This document shows, piece by piece, positions 53,694 through 61,256 of a DNA stretch of 64,000 nt. The notes under the pieces were generated by a model. It saw only the letters and a list, made by a program, of their open reading frames with translations, ran no database searches and was not told the DNA's origin. The DNA comes from Catellatospora citrea (GTDB lineage Bacteria > Actinomycetota > Actinomycetes > Mycobacteriales > Micromonosporaceae), in NCBI RefSeq assembly GCF_003610235.1, contig NZ_RAPR01000001.1:2666001-2730000 (forward strand), read 5' to 3'. Each line of letters starts with the position of its first letter. Position 1 is the first letter of the stretch. Made by a program: the position numbers and the translations under genes.

Positions 53694-53875
53694 GCCGGTG
53701 CCGCGACACGCACGAACGCAGCGAGGAGAAGGCATGAGCGAGCAACGCGAGCGAATCAACGGGCTCAAGAGTCATGCCGGCGACGAGCGCAGCGAGGAAC
53801 AGGCATGAGCGAGCAACGCGAGCGAATCAGCAGGCTCGAAGGTCATGCCGGTGACGAGCGCAGCGAGGATATGGC
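53694..53875 (+). repeat. Tandem 71-bp repeat between arsR and zur
   Basis: Equivalent ATGs lie at 53734, 53805 and 53876, exactly 71 bases apart. Each unit ends with GCAGCGAGGA followed by GGCATGA, so every unit supplies a ribosome binding site and a start codon. The first partial unit begins right after the arsR stop. A related fragment (GAGCCGGTGC ... GAGGAGAAGGCGTGA) occupies the znuA-znuC gap. It is a tandem array carrying translation signals, not a CRISPR. Confidence 0.8.
53734..53808 (+). CDS. 24-residue coupled micro-ORF 1
   Basis: ATG at 53734 to TGA at 53806-53808. It encodes M-S-E-Q-R-E-R-I followed by N-G-L-K-S-H-A-G-D-E-R-S-E-E-Q-A. GAGGAG lies upstream and its stop overlaps the next start as ATGA. 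The very hydrophilic peptide is likely unimportant in itself, while its translation would couple ribosomes to the next unit. Not seen as a protein family. Confidence 0.5.
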   Translation: MSEQRERINGLKSHAGDERSEEQA

Positions 53876-53879
53876 ATGA
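53805..53879 (+). CDS. 24-residue coupled micro-ORF 2
   Basis: ATG at 53805 to TGA at 53877-53879, overlapping the zur start at 53876. It encodes M-S-E-Q-R-E-R-I-S-R-L followed by E-G-H-A-G-D-E-R-S-E-D-M-A, about 75% identical to micro-ORF 1. A ribosome binding site, GCGAGGA, lies in the preceding repeat unit. Expression of zur would depend on translation of this peptide. Confidence 0.5.
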   Translation: MSEQRERISRLEGHAGDERSEDMA

Positions 53880-54286
53880 CCAGCCCACAGGGCACCGCGG
53901 CCCGGAACACGCGCCAGCGTTCTGCCGTGGCGACGCTGCTGTCCGAGGTGGAGGGCTTCCACAGCGCGCAGGAGCTGCACGCCATGCTGCGCGATCGGGG
54001 CGAGCGGGTCGGCCTGACCACCGTGTACCGCACGCTGCAGGCTCTGGCCGACGCCGGGGACATCGACGTGATGCGCCCGCCGGGCGGCGAGCAGCTGTTC
54101 CGGCGCTGCTCCAACGGCCACCACCACCATCTGGTGTGCCGCACCTGCGGGCGCACCGTCGAGGTGGCCGGACCGGCCGTGGAGTCGTGGGCGGACCGGG
54201 TCGCGGCGCAGCACGGGTTCGTCGACGTCAGCCATACGCTGGAGATCTTCGGCACCTGCCAGGGCTGCGCGACGACACGGGCCTGA
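53876..54286 (+). CDS. zur: Zinc-uptake regulator
   Basis: This 136-residue Fur-family repressor has an N-terminal winged helix with L-T-T-V-Y-R-T-L-Q-A-L-A near residue 47-58. Metal-site Cys78, His82-85 and His/Glu residues follow. Structural zinc is held by Cys88-x-x-Cys91 and Cys128-x-x-Cys131. This set marks it as Zur and not Fur. It represses the znuACB operon via the box at 50701-50721. The ATG at 53876 is the third repeat-unit start, and translation is coupled to micro-ORF 2. Confidence 0.9.
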   Translation: MTSPQGTAARNTRQRSAVATLLSEVEGFHSAQELHAMLRDRGERVGLTTVYRTLQALADAGDIDVMRPPGGEQLFRRCSNGHHHHLVCRTCGRTVEVAGPAVESWADRVAAQHGFVDVSHTLEIFGTCQGCATTRA

Positions 54287-54329
54287 CGCGGGGCGTTTAT
54301 CGATCGCCCCGGTCGATCAGAATGCTCTC

Positions 54330-54941
54330 ATGAAGCTCTATGCGGAGAAGCCGTGGCGGTTCACCCGGCAGATCATCGCCGATGTCACCGCCCTGGTGTG
54401 GAGCGCGATCTGGATCTGGGCCGCGATCACGCTGTACGACCTGGTCCAGAAGCTGGCGGTGCCCGGCCAGAAGCTGGAGAGCGCCGGCACCAACCTGGCC
54501 GCCGACATGGCGGAGGCACAGGCGCGCGCCGGGCGCATCCCGCTGGTCGGTGACGAGGTGGGCGCCCCGTTCGGCAGCGCCGCCAACGCCGCGAACTCCA
54601 TCGCCGAGGCCGGGCGCGACCAGCAGGACGCCATCGCGAACCTGGCGACGGTGCTGGCCTGGCTGACCGCGGGCATACCGGTGCTGATGGCGCTGGCGCT
54701 GTGGCTGCCGCTGCGGTTGTCGTGGATCCGGGCGGCCAGCGTCGCGGCGAAGGTGCGCCGGTATCCCGGCGGCGGTGAGCTGCTGGCGCTGCGGGCGCTG
54801 GCCACCGCGCCGCTGCGGCGGCTCGCCTCGCTGGACAGCGGCGTCGTCGCGGGCTGGCGTACCGGTGATCCGGAGGCGATCGAGCAGCTGGCCGCCCTGG
54901 AGCTACGCCGCCTCGGCCTGCGCGGCAGCCCGCGCCGCTGA
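54330..54941 (+). CDS. Two-TM membrane protein of unknown function
   Basis: This 203-residue protein has two TM helices (about 15-37 and 109-128) with an extracytoplasmic Ala/Gly/Asp-rich segment between them and a C-terminal cytoplasmic Arg/Leu/Ala-rich part with a short helical motif L-A-L-R-A-L-A-T. I do not recognise the family. It is common in appearance among actinomycete hypothetical membrane proteins, and nothing here indicates a function. Confidence 0.65.
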   Translation: MKLYAEKPWRFTRQIIADVTALVWSAIWIWAAITLYDLVQKLAVPGQKLESAGTNLAADMAEAQARAGRIPLVGDEVGAPFGSAANAANSIAEAGRDQQDAIANLATVLAWLTAGIPVLMALALWLPLRLSWIRAASVAAKVRRYPGGGELLALRALATAPLRRLASLDSGVVAGWRTGDPEAIEQLAALELRRLGLRGSPRR

Positions 54942-54949
54942 CCCGGACC

Positions 54950-54994
54950 GGCACGGCGCGGCACGGCACGGCACGGCACGGCACGGCACGGCAC
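54950..54994. repeat. Pentanucleotide GGCAC microsatellite
   Basis: Nine back-to-back GGCAC units run from 54950 to 54994, with one variant (GGCGC, unit 2). It follows the end of the preceding gene by 8 bases and lies just before a long hairpin. Simple pentanucleotide tracts like this are prone to slippage. It is not coding. Confidence 0.8.
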
Positions 54995-54999
54995 GCGGG

Positions 55000-55066
55000 G
55001 ATGATCGCTGTCTGTGGTCAGAAAGTGTGGTCAGACCGCATGTTCCGACCATAGACAGCGATCATC
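55000..55066. repeat. Inverted repeat with 20-base arms (family member of 40133-40199)
   Basis: Arms GATGATCGCTGTCTGTGGTC (55000-55019) and GACCATAGACAGCGATCATC (55047-55066) match at 19 of 20 positions. ATGATCGCTGTCT is shared with the hairpin after dusB. It lies between two convergent genes and could terminate both. Confidence 0.65.
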
Positions 55067-55086
55067 GCCGGCAGCCCGAACGGTCC

Positions 55087-55138
55087 GCGTTAAGAAGGGC
55101 ACCTTCCTCCACGCATAGCGATGGGAAGGTGCCCTTCC
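55087..55138. repeat. Dispersed GCGTTAAGAAGGGCACC repeat, complete hairpin copy
   Basis: Left arm 55087-55107 (GCGTTAAGAAGGGCACCTTC and one C) and right arm 55118-55138 (GCGATGGGAAGGTGCCCTTC and one C) pair over 13 perfect bases (AAGGGCACCTTCC/GGAAGGTGCCCTT). The right arm is identical to 24623-24643 and the left one is shared with the complement of 50368-50384. It ends two bases before the stop of the acyl-CoA dehydrogenase gene. Confidence 0.7.
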
Positions 55139-55140
55139 TT

Positions 55141-57039
55141 TCAGCGGGGTGGGATGCGGCGGCGGGTGTCGGTGGCGGTGGACGGGCCGGGGGTCCAGGT
55201 GGAGACCCATTCGCCCTGGTCGGGTGGGCCGATGATGCCGGCTTCGAGGGCGGTGTGGTCGCCGGCGAGGACCTTGCGGGCCACGGCGACATCGGCGGCG
55301 TCGGTGTTGTTCCACAGCGCGTGTTCGAGGATCGCGATGCGGCCGCGGGACTGGTGACAGAACAGGTCGGCGAGTTCGCGTTCCTCGGGGCGGCCGGAGG
55401 CGGTGGCACGGGAGCAGACCGCGGCGATGGCGAACAGCTCCGCGCCGATGTCGACGACCCGCCCCAGGAAGGCCTGCCGGTGCTCCAGTTTGCCCTGCCA
55501 GCGGGCCATGCCCTGGAAGGTGTTGCGGGCCAGGCGGCGGGCGGCGCGCTCGGCCCAGCGCACGTGCTTGGCCAGCGGGCCGAACCGGCGGTAGCCGCCG
55601 AAGGTGCCCCGGCCCACCGCCAGGGTGGGCAGCCAGCGGGCGTAGAAGCCGGTGGCACGCAGCAGCGCCCTGCCCTTGGCGCCGACGCTCGACTTCGGGT
55701 CGATCAGCGCGCCGGCCACGGACAGGTGCTGGTCCACCGCCTCGCGGGCGATGAACAGGTGCATGATCTCGGTGGAGCCCTCGAAGATGCGGTTGATCCG
55801 CAGGTCGCGCAGGAGCTGCTCGACGCCGATCGCCTTCTCGCCGCGGGCGGCCAGCGAGTCCGCGCTCTCGTAGCCGCGCCCGCCCCGGATCTGCACCAGC
55901 TCGTCGGCGACCCGCCAGGCCAGCTCGGAGCCGTACAGCTTGACCAGCGCGGCCTCGATCCGGAAGTCGTTGCGGTCGTCGTCGGCGAGCATGCAGCACA
56001 GGTCGAGCATGGACTCCATGCCGTACGTGGTGGCCGCGATGAACGCGATCTTCGTGGCGACGGCCTCGTGCCGGCCGACCGGCCGCCCCCACTGCACCCG
56101 CTGCTGCGACCACTGGCGGGCGACGCTCAGCGACCACTTGGACGCGCCGACGCACATCGCGGGCAGCGAGAGCCGCCCGGTGTTCAGGGTGCTCAGCGCG
56201 ATCTTGAGGCCCTGGCCCTCGCCGCCGATCACGTTCTCGGCCGGCACGAACACGTCGTGGAAGCGGGTGACGCTGTTCTCCAGGCCGCGCAGGCCGAGGA
56301 AGGCGTTGCGGTGCTCGACGGTGACGCCCTCGGCGTCGCCCTCGACGACGAACGCGGTGATGCCGCCGCGCCGGCCCTCGCCCTTGGGCACCATCGCCAT
56401 GACCACGAGCAGCGTCGCCACGGTGCCGTTGGTGGCCCACAGCTTGACCCCGTTCAGGCGGTAGCCGCCCTCGACCGGGGTGGCGGTGGCCCCCATCCGG
56501 GCCGGGTCGGAGCCGACGTCGGGCTCGGTGAGCAGGAACGCCGACACCTCGCCCGCGGCCAGCCGGGGCAGGAAGCGCTGCTTCTGCTCCTTGGTGCCGA
56601 ACAGCTTGAGCGGCTGCGGCACGCCGATGGACTGGTGCGCCGACAGCAGCGCGCCGATCGCCGGGCTGACCGAGCCCGCCAGCGTCAGCGCGCGGCAGTA
56701 GTCCAGGTGGGACAGGCCGAGGCCGCCGTACGCGGGATCGATCTTCATGCCGAACGCGCCGAGTTCGGCCAGGCCGTGGAAGACCTCGTCCGGGATCCGG
56801 GCGTCGCGTTCGATGGCGGCCCCGTCGACCTCGGTGCTGACGTACTCCCCCAGCTTTTGCAGGAACTGCTCGGCGTCGGGGTTCGGGGCGGGCTGGGGCC
56901 ACGGGTGGATCAGGTCCATCCGCAGCCGTCCCAGGAACAACTGCCTGCCGAAACTGGGCTTGCGCCACTCGCTCTCGCGGGCGGCCTCGGCGACCTGCCG
57001 GGCCTGTTCCGCGCTCACCTCACGCTGCACCGTCGTCAT
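55141..57039 (-). CDS. Acyl-CoA dehydrogenase with C-terminal extension (very-long-chain type)
   Basis: This 632-residue FAD enzyme has L-T-E-P-D-V-G-S-D near residue 172 (FAD/substrate signature) and G-G-R-G-Y-E-S. The catalytic Glu lies in R-I-F-E-G-S-T-E-I-M. A C-terminal extension of about 190 residues (beyond about residue 440) is typical of VLCAD/ACAD9-like enzymes. It removes alpha/beta hydrogens from long-chain acyl-CoA. ATG 57039, with AGGGG 8 bases upstream, is preferred over GTG 57048. Confidence 0.9.
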   Translation of the reverse strand: MTTVQREVSAEQARQVAEAARESEWRKPSFGRQLFLGRLRMDLIHPWPQPAPNPDAEQFLQKLGEYVSTEVDGAAIERDARIPDEVFHGLAELGAFGMKIDPAYGGLGLSHLDYCRALTLAGSVSPAIGALLSAHQSIGVPQPLKLFGTKEQKQRFLPRLAAGEVSAFLLTEPDVGSDPARMGATATPVEGGYRLNGVKLWATNGTVATLLVVMAMVPKGEGRRGGITAFVVEGDAEGVTVEHRNAFLGLRGLENSVTRFHDVFVPAENVIGGEGQGLKIALSTLNTGRLSLPAMCVGASKWSLSVARQWSQQRVQWGRPVGRHEAVATKIAFIAATTYGMESMLDLCCMLADDDRNDFRIEAALVKLYGSELAWRVADELVQIRGGRGYESADSLAARGEKAIGVEQLLRDLRINRIFEGSTEIMHLFIAREAVDQHLSVAGALIDPKSSVGAKGRALLRATGFYARWLPTLAVGRGTFGGYRRFGPLAKHVRWAERAARRLARNTFQGMARWQGKLEHRQAFLGRVVDIGAELFAIAAVCSRATASGRPEERELADLFCHQSRGRIAILEHALWNNTDAADVAVARKVLAGDHTALEAGIIGPPDQGEWVSTWTPGPSTATDTRRRIPPR

Positions 57040-57192
57040 CGTCGACACCCCTGTCGTCCGGTCGAACGCGGGGTCGCCGGGGCCGCCTCATGAGCGCGCC
57101 GCGACGATCCGTGTTCGGTGGTTTGCGCCCTGAAATCACGCTACTCCGCAGTACTACCGAGCGGTAGCAGTTGGCAAACCAGCGGACAGGGA

Positions 57193-57993
57193 CTACTCGT
57201 ACTGCTCCGCGGGAGCCTGGATCGGACGCCACTCCAGCACCTCGATGAACGGGATGCTCTCGCCGTTGATCGCGTCGGTGCCCCGCTGCTCGGTGTACGT
57301 ACCGGTGATCTCCACCCAGCTGTCGGCGGGCAGCCCCGTCGGCACGCTGCCGCTCAGGCCGACCTTGATCGGGCGGGCGTCGGCCGCGCAGCAGGACAGG
57401 ATCATGCGGGTGAGCAGTTGGCCACCGTCGGGGTTGTCCGACAGGAAGCCGGTCACCTTGACCCGGCGCTCGCCGATGGACAGTCCCTTGTCGAAGATCG
57501 CCCGGGTGGCGTAGTCGAGCACGCTGATCTCGGCGGGGTCCCCGTCGGGCAGCGCCGGGAAGTCGGAGACCTGCTGCGAGGAGAGCGCCGAACCGGCCTG
57601 CCCGGCGGCGTAGGAACCCAGCGCGGGCGGGGCCACGAGCAGCAGGCCGAGTACCGGCGCGATCAGCAGCCAGCCGACCCGCGGCTCGCGATGCCCGTGA
57701 CCGTGGCCGCCGTGACTGTCGTGGCCGTGGCTGTCGTGTGGGTGTCCGGAGCCGCCGTGGCCGGGGTCGCCGACCGGCTCAGGGTGGTCGGCGCACTCGG
57801 TGTCGACCGTCGCGCCGTGGCGGATGTCGTACCAGAGGGTCATCGCGGCGGCGAGCACCAGCAGCGCGCCCGCGCCGATCAGGAAGGGTTGCAGCCCCGC
57901 CTTGACGTAGCGCAGGTACATGTCGGTGAGGCTGGCCTTGAGGATCGCGCCGCCGAGCAGCAGCATCACCACGCCCTGGGCCTGACGGTTCAC
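57193..57993 (-). CDS. TIGR03943-type membrane subunit with a His-rich loop
   Basis: This 266-residue protein has three or four TM helices: one at residues 8-22, one near 37-56, and one near 105-125. A loop (about 75-102) is full of His/Asp/Gly: H-G-G-S-G-H-P-H-D-S-H-G-H-D-S-H. A beta-rich extracytoplasmic domain with C-C-A-A-D-A near residue 200 follows. Its GTG start overlaps the stop of the permease gene, so the two make a complex. The His-rich loop suggests metal binding. The family is annotated as a putative permease subunit and its substrate is not established. Confidence 0.8.
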   Translation of the reverse strand: MNRQAQGVVMLLLGGAILKASLTDMYLRYVKAGLQPFLIGAGALLVLAAAMTLWYDIRHGATVDTECADHPEPVGDPGHGGSGHPHDSHGHDSHGGHGHGHREPRVGWLLIAPVLGLLLVAPPALGSYAAGQAGSALSSQQVSDFPALPDGDPAEISVLDYATRAIFDKGLSIGERRVKVTGFLSDNPDGGQLLTRMILSCCAADARPIKVGLSGSVPTGLPADSWVEITGTYTEQRGTDAINGESIPFIEVLEWRPIQAPAEQYE

Positions 57994-59018
57994 AGCAGCA
58001 CCATCCCGACTCCGGCGGCGACGACGACCGCCATCACGAACGTGGCCGGGGCGAAGCGCATCGCGAAGCGCCGGCCGAACACCCCGGCCTGCATGGAGAT
58101 CAGCTTCAGGTCGACCATCGGGCCGACGACCAGGAACGCCAGGCGCGCGGTCAGCGAGAACTGGCTCAGCGACGCGGCGACGAACGCGTCGGCCTCGGAG
58201 CAGATGGACAGCAGCACGGCCAGCGCCGCGAGCGCCAGCACCGACAGCACGGGCTGGTCGGCCACGGCCTGCAGCACCGATTCGGGCACGAGCACGTTGA
58301 TGGTGGCCGCAGCCATCGCACCCAGCACCAGGAAGCCGCCCGCGTGCACGATGTCGTGGCGGCAGGCCGCCCAGAAGGCCCGCCAGCGGGACAGGTCGTC
58401 CAGCTCGGGCCGGTGCGGCAGCCTGATCCACTCCTGCTTGCCCAGCCGCAGCCAGAGCCAGCCCATCACCATGGCCACGATGATGCTGGCCACGCCGCGG
58501 GCGACCACCATCTCCGGGTTGTTCGGGAAGGCGACCGCGGTGGCGGTCAGCACGATCGGGTTGATCGCGGGCGCGGCCAGCAGGAACGCCAGCGCGGCGG
58601 CGGGCGTGACGCCGCGGCGGATCAGCGAACCGGCGATCGGCACCGAACCGCACTCGCAGCCGGGCAGCACCACGCCCGCGCAGCTGGCCACCGGCACAGC
58701 GAGGGCCGGGTGCTTGGGCAGCGCCTTCGACCAGAACGAGCGCGGCACGAACACCGCGATCACCGCCGACAGCGCGACGCCGAACACCAGGAACGGCGTG
58801 GCCTGCACCATCACCGATACGAACACGGTGGTCCAGGTCTGCAACAGCGGTGTGGAGATCGCGGCGGCGATCGGCTCCCGGAAGATCAGCAGCGCGATGA
58901 GCAGCGCCGCCAGCACCTCGACGGAGCCGATCCGGCCGCCCAGCAGCGGCTTGCGGGCCGCCGGTCCGGCGGGCGGTGACGGGGGCGCCCCGGGTGGGCG
59001 CTGATCGACGGAGGTCAC
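57990..59018 (-). CDS. DUF318/ArsP-YraQ-like permease
   Basis: This 342-residue protein has about eight TM helices and the family motif V-L-P-G-C-E-C-G-S-V-P-I-A near residue 120-132 with adjacent Cys pair. A second C-S-E-A-D-A-F-V near residue 260 is also typical. The family includes organoarsenical exporter ArsP and uncharacterised metal permeases. The GTG at 59018 with AAGGATC upstream is chosen. Paired with the His-rich partner downstream and lying near the zinc genes, a transition-metal role is plausible but inferential; no Zur box is seen upstream. Confidence 0.8.
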   Translation of the reverse strand: MTSVDQRPPGAPPSPPAGPAARKPLLGGRIGSVEVLAALLIALLIFREPIAAAISTPLLQTWTTVFVSVMVQATPFLVFGVALSAVIAVFVPRSFWSKALPKHPALAVPVASCAGVVLPGCECGSVPIAGSLIRRGVTPAAALAFLLAAPAINPIVLTATAVAFPNNPEMVVARGVASIIVAMVMGWLWLRLGKQEWIRLPHRPELDDLSRWRAFWAACRHDIVHAGGFLVLGAMAAATINVLVPESVLQAVADQPVLSVLALAALAVLLSICSEADAFVAASLSQFSLTARLAFLVVGPMVDLKLISMQAGVFGRRFAMRFAPATFVMAVVVAAGVGMVLL

Positions 59019-59133
59019 GCGGATCCTTCGCGGTATCGGGGTGTGCCGACCGGCACAGGTTACCGGGCGTGAGTTCGGTGTTAGCCTTTCCGGCACAAGC
59101 GCCGCTGTCCAGCGGCCTCATATGAACAAGTAA

Positions 59134-59222
<89 letters not shown>

Positions 59223-59251
59223 CAACACCTCACCGCCACGTCTGCTTTCGT

Positions 59252-59273
59252 GATACCCCCCAAATGGGGTATC
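59252..59273 (+). terminator. Riboswitch expression-platform hairpin
   Basis: GATACCCC (59252-59259), loop CCAAAT, GGGGTATC (59266-59273) form a perfect 8-bp stem, 30 bases after the aptamer and 47 bases before the ribosome binding site. It has no T-tract, so anti-termination or a processing role is possible in this GC-rich host. Confidence 0.6.
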
Positions 59274-59331
59274 GCGGACGCGACGTGTGCACTTCTCCTC
59301 GTTCGTCCCCTCAACGGACCAGGAGTCATTC

Positions 59332-59916
59332 ATGAACAACTACCGCTGGCGGACCGTCGACATCGTCGTCGCCTCCATCCTCGCCGTCGCCTTCGGCGTC
59401 GTCTTCTGGGCCTGGGGCCTGCTGTGGAACGGCCCGGCCGGAGCGATCTTCGGCTCCACGTTCCCGCCTGCCGCGGCCGCCATCTACGGCGTATGGCTGC
59501 TGCCCGCCGTGCTCGCCCCGCTGATCATCCGCAAGCCGGGTGCGGCGATCTACACCGAACTCGTCGCCGCGATCGTGTCGGCGCTGCTCGGCACCTCGTG
59601 GGGCATCTCGGTGCTCTGGTACGGCCTGGCCCAGGGCGCGGCCGGCGAGCTCGGCTTCCTGCTCGGCGGCTACCGCCGCTGGAACCTGGGCCAGTCGCTG
59701 GTCGCGGCCGCGCTCGCGGGCGCCACCGCGGCCGGGCTCGACCTGTTCTACTACTACGGCGACTGGACCTTCGACTGGAAGGTCGCCTACGTCGCCATCG
59801 TCGTGGGCAGCACGCTGCTGTTCGCGGGCGTCGGCGGCTACTACCTGACCAAGGCCCTGGCCGGGACCGGCGCGCTCGACCGGTTCCCGTCCGGCCGCAG
59901 CCGCGACCTGGTCTGA
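59332..59916 (+). CDS. ykoE: ECF transporter S component for thiamine precursor
   Basis: This 194-residue membrane protein has five or six TM helices. The Trp-rich start (Y-R-W-R-T-V-D-I-V-V) and G-L-L-W-N, W-G-I-S-V-L-W-Y-G-L-A-Q-G stretches match YkoE, the substrate-binding S component for hydroxymethylpyrimidine/thiamine. AGGAG precedes the ATG at 59332. The upstream TPP riboswitch and the following duplicated ATPase and T component give a complete YkoEDC system. The TGATG overlap couples it to ykoD. Confidence 0.9.
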   Translation: MNNYRWRTVDIVVASILAVAFGVVFWAWGLLWNGPAGAIFGSTFPPAAAAIYGVWLLPAVLAPLIIRKPGAAIYTELVAAIVSALLGTSWGISVLWYGLAQGAAGELGFLLGGYRRWNLGQSLVAAALAGATAAGLDLFYYYGDWTFDWKVAYVAIVVGSTLLFAGVGGYYLTKALAGTGALDRFPSGRSRDLV

Positions 59917-61256
59917 TGATCACGCTCGAGGGGTACGGGTGGCGGCACGCCGGCCGCCGCGCGTGGGCGGTGCGCGGGGTCGACCTGCGCATCGAGCGCG
60001 GCGAGCGGGTGCTGCTGCTCGGCCCCTCGGGCGCGGGCAAGTCCACGCTGCTGCACGCGCTGGGCGGGCTGCTGCCCGACGACTCCGGCGAGGCCGAGGG
60101 CGTGCGCAAGGTCGACGCCGAGCACGTCGGCATCGTGTTCCAGGACCCGCAGTCGCAGCTGGTGATGTCGCGGGCCGGCGACGAGGTCGCGTTCGGCCTG
60201 GAGAACATCGGGTGGTCCGCCGACCGCGTCTGGCCGCGCGTGGACGAGGTGCTCCAGCAGGTCGGTTTCGGCTACGAGCGCGACCGGGCCACCGACGCCC
60301 TGTCCGGCGGCGAGCAGCAGCGCCTGGTGCTGGCCGGGGCGCTGGCCCCGCGTCCGGAGCTGCTGCTGCTCGACGAGCCCACGGCCAACCTGGACCCGGC
60401 CGGGGCCGCGCTGGTCCGCCGGGCGCTGCGCGACGCCGTCGACGCCGACACCACCGTCGTGCTCATCGAGCACCGCATCGCCGAGGTGCTGGACCTGGTC
60501 ACCCGGGTGGTGGTGCTGGAGCCGGGCGGCGGGGTGCGCGACGACGTCCCGCCCCACCTGCTGACCGGTCCGCTCGGCGCGGAACTGGCCGCCGCCGGGG
60601 TGTGGGTGCCCGGCCACCCCGCGCCCGCCCACCCCGCCGCGCACCCGCCCGGCGACACCCTGCTCTCCACCCACGACCTGCGGGTACGCCACCTGTCCTA
60701 CCCCGACGTCACGGTCCGCGCCGGGGAGGCGCTCGCGGTGACCGGCCCCAACGGCTGCGGCAAGTCGACGCTCGCGCTGGCCCTGGGCGGCCTGCTCAAG
60801 CCCGCCGGCGGCGAGGTGCGCTCCCCCGACGGGCCACCGCACCGGTGGCGGGCGCGCGCACTGGCGGGCCGGATCGGCTCGGTGTTCCAGAACCCCGAGC
60901 AGCAGTTCGTCGCCGCCACCGTGCGCGACGAGCTGGCGCTGGGCGGCACACCCGCGGGCCGGGTCGACGAACTGCTGACCCGGCTGCGGCTGGACCGCCT
61001 GGCCGGGGCGAACCCGTTCACCCTGTCCGGGGGCGAGGCCCGGCGGCTGTCCGTGGCCACCGCGCTGGCCGCCCGGCCCCGGCTGCTGATCCTCGACGAA
61101 CCCACCTTCGGCCAGGACCGGCGCACCTGGATCGAGCTGGTCGACATGCTGGCCGCGCTGCGCGACGACGGCCACGGCATCGTCACCGTCACCCACGACC
61201 CGGACGTCGTGGCCGCCCTCGCCGACCGCACCCTTGAACTGGGCGTGACCTCATGA
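59916..61256 (+). CDS. ykoD: ECF transporter duplicated ATP-binding protein
   Basis: This 446-residue protein contains two ABC ATPase domains. The first has G-P-S-G-A-G-K-S-T near residue 36, L-S-G-G-E-Q-Q-R and L-L-L-D-E-P-T. The second has G-P-N-G-C-G-K-S-T near residue 278, L-S-G-G-E-A-R-R and L-I-L-D-E-P-T. Fusing both EcfA halves is the rule for YkoD. A His-containing linker (G-H-P-A-P-A-H-P-A-A-H) joins the halves. It energises uptake through YkoC. Confidence 0.95.
   Translation: MITLEGYGWRHAGRRAWAVRGVDLRIERGERVLLLGPSGAGKSTLLHALGGLLPDDSGEAEGVRKVDAEHVGIVFQDPQSQLVMSRAGDEVAFGLENIGWSADRVWPRVDEVLQQVGFGYERDRATDALSGGEQQRLVLAGALAPRPELLLLDEPTANLDPAGAALVRRALRDAVDADTTVVLIEHRIAEVLDLVTRVVVLEPGGGVRDDVPPHLLTGPLGAELAAAGVWVPGHPAPAHPAAHPPGDTLLSTHDLRVRHLSYPDVTVRAGEALAVTGPNGCGKSTLALALGGLLKPAGGEVRSPDGPPHRWRARALAGRIGSVFQNPEQQFVAATVRDELALGGTPAGRVDELLTRLRLDRLAGANPFTLSGGEARRLSVATALAARPRLLILDEPTFGQDRRTWIELVDMLAALRDDGHGIVTVTHDPDVVAALADRTLELGVTS

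Noticed and set aside
53694..53875. CRISPR-like direct repeats between arsR and zur
   Set aside because: The 71-bp units are contiguous, have no variable spacers and encode coupled start/stop signals; no cas gene is present.
53876..54286. Annotating the Fur-family protein as a ferric-uptake or peroxide regulator
   Set aside because: The Zur box at 50701-50721, the zinc transporter genes and the two C-x-x-C pairs with the His cluster indicate Zur.
54950..54994. GGCAC repeats as an extension of the preceding coding region
   Set aside because: The stop of that gene lies 9 bases before the array, in frame, so the array is untranslated.
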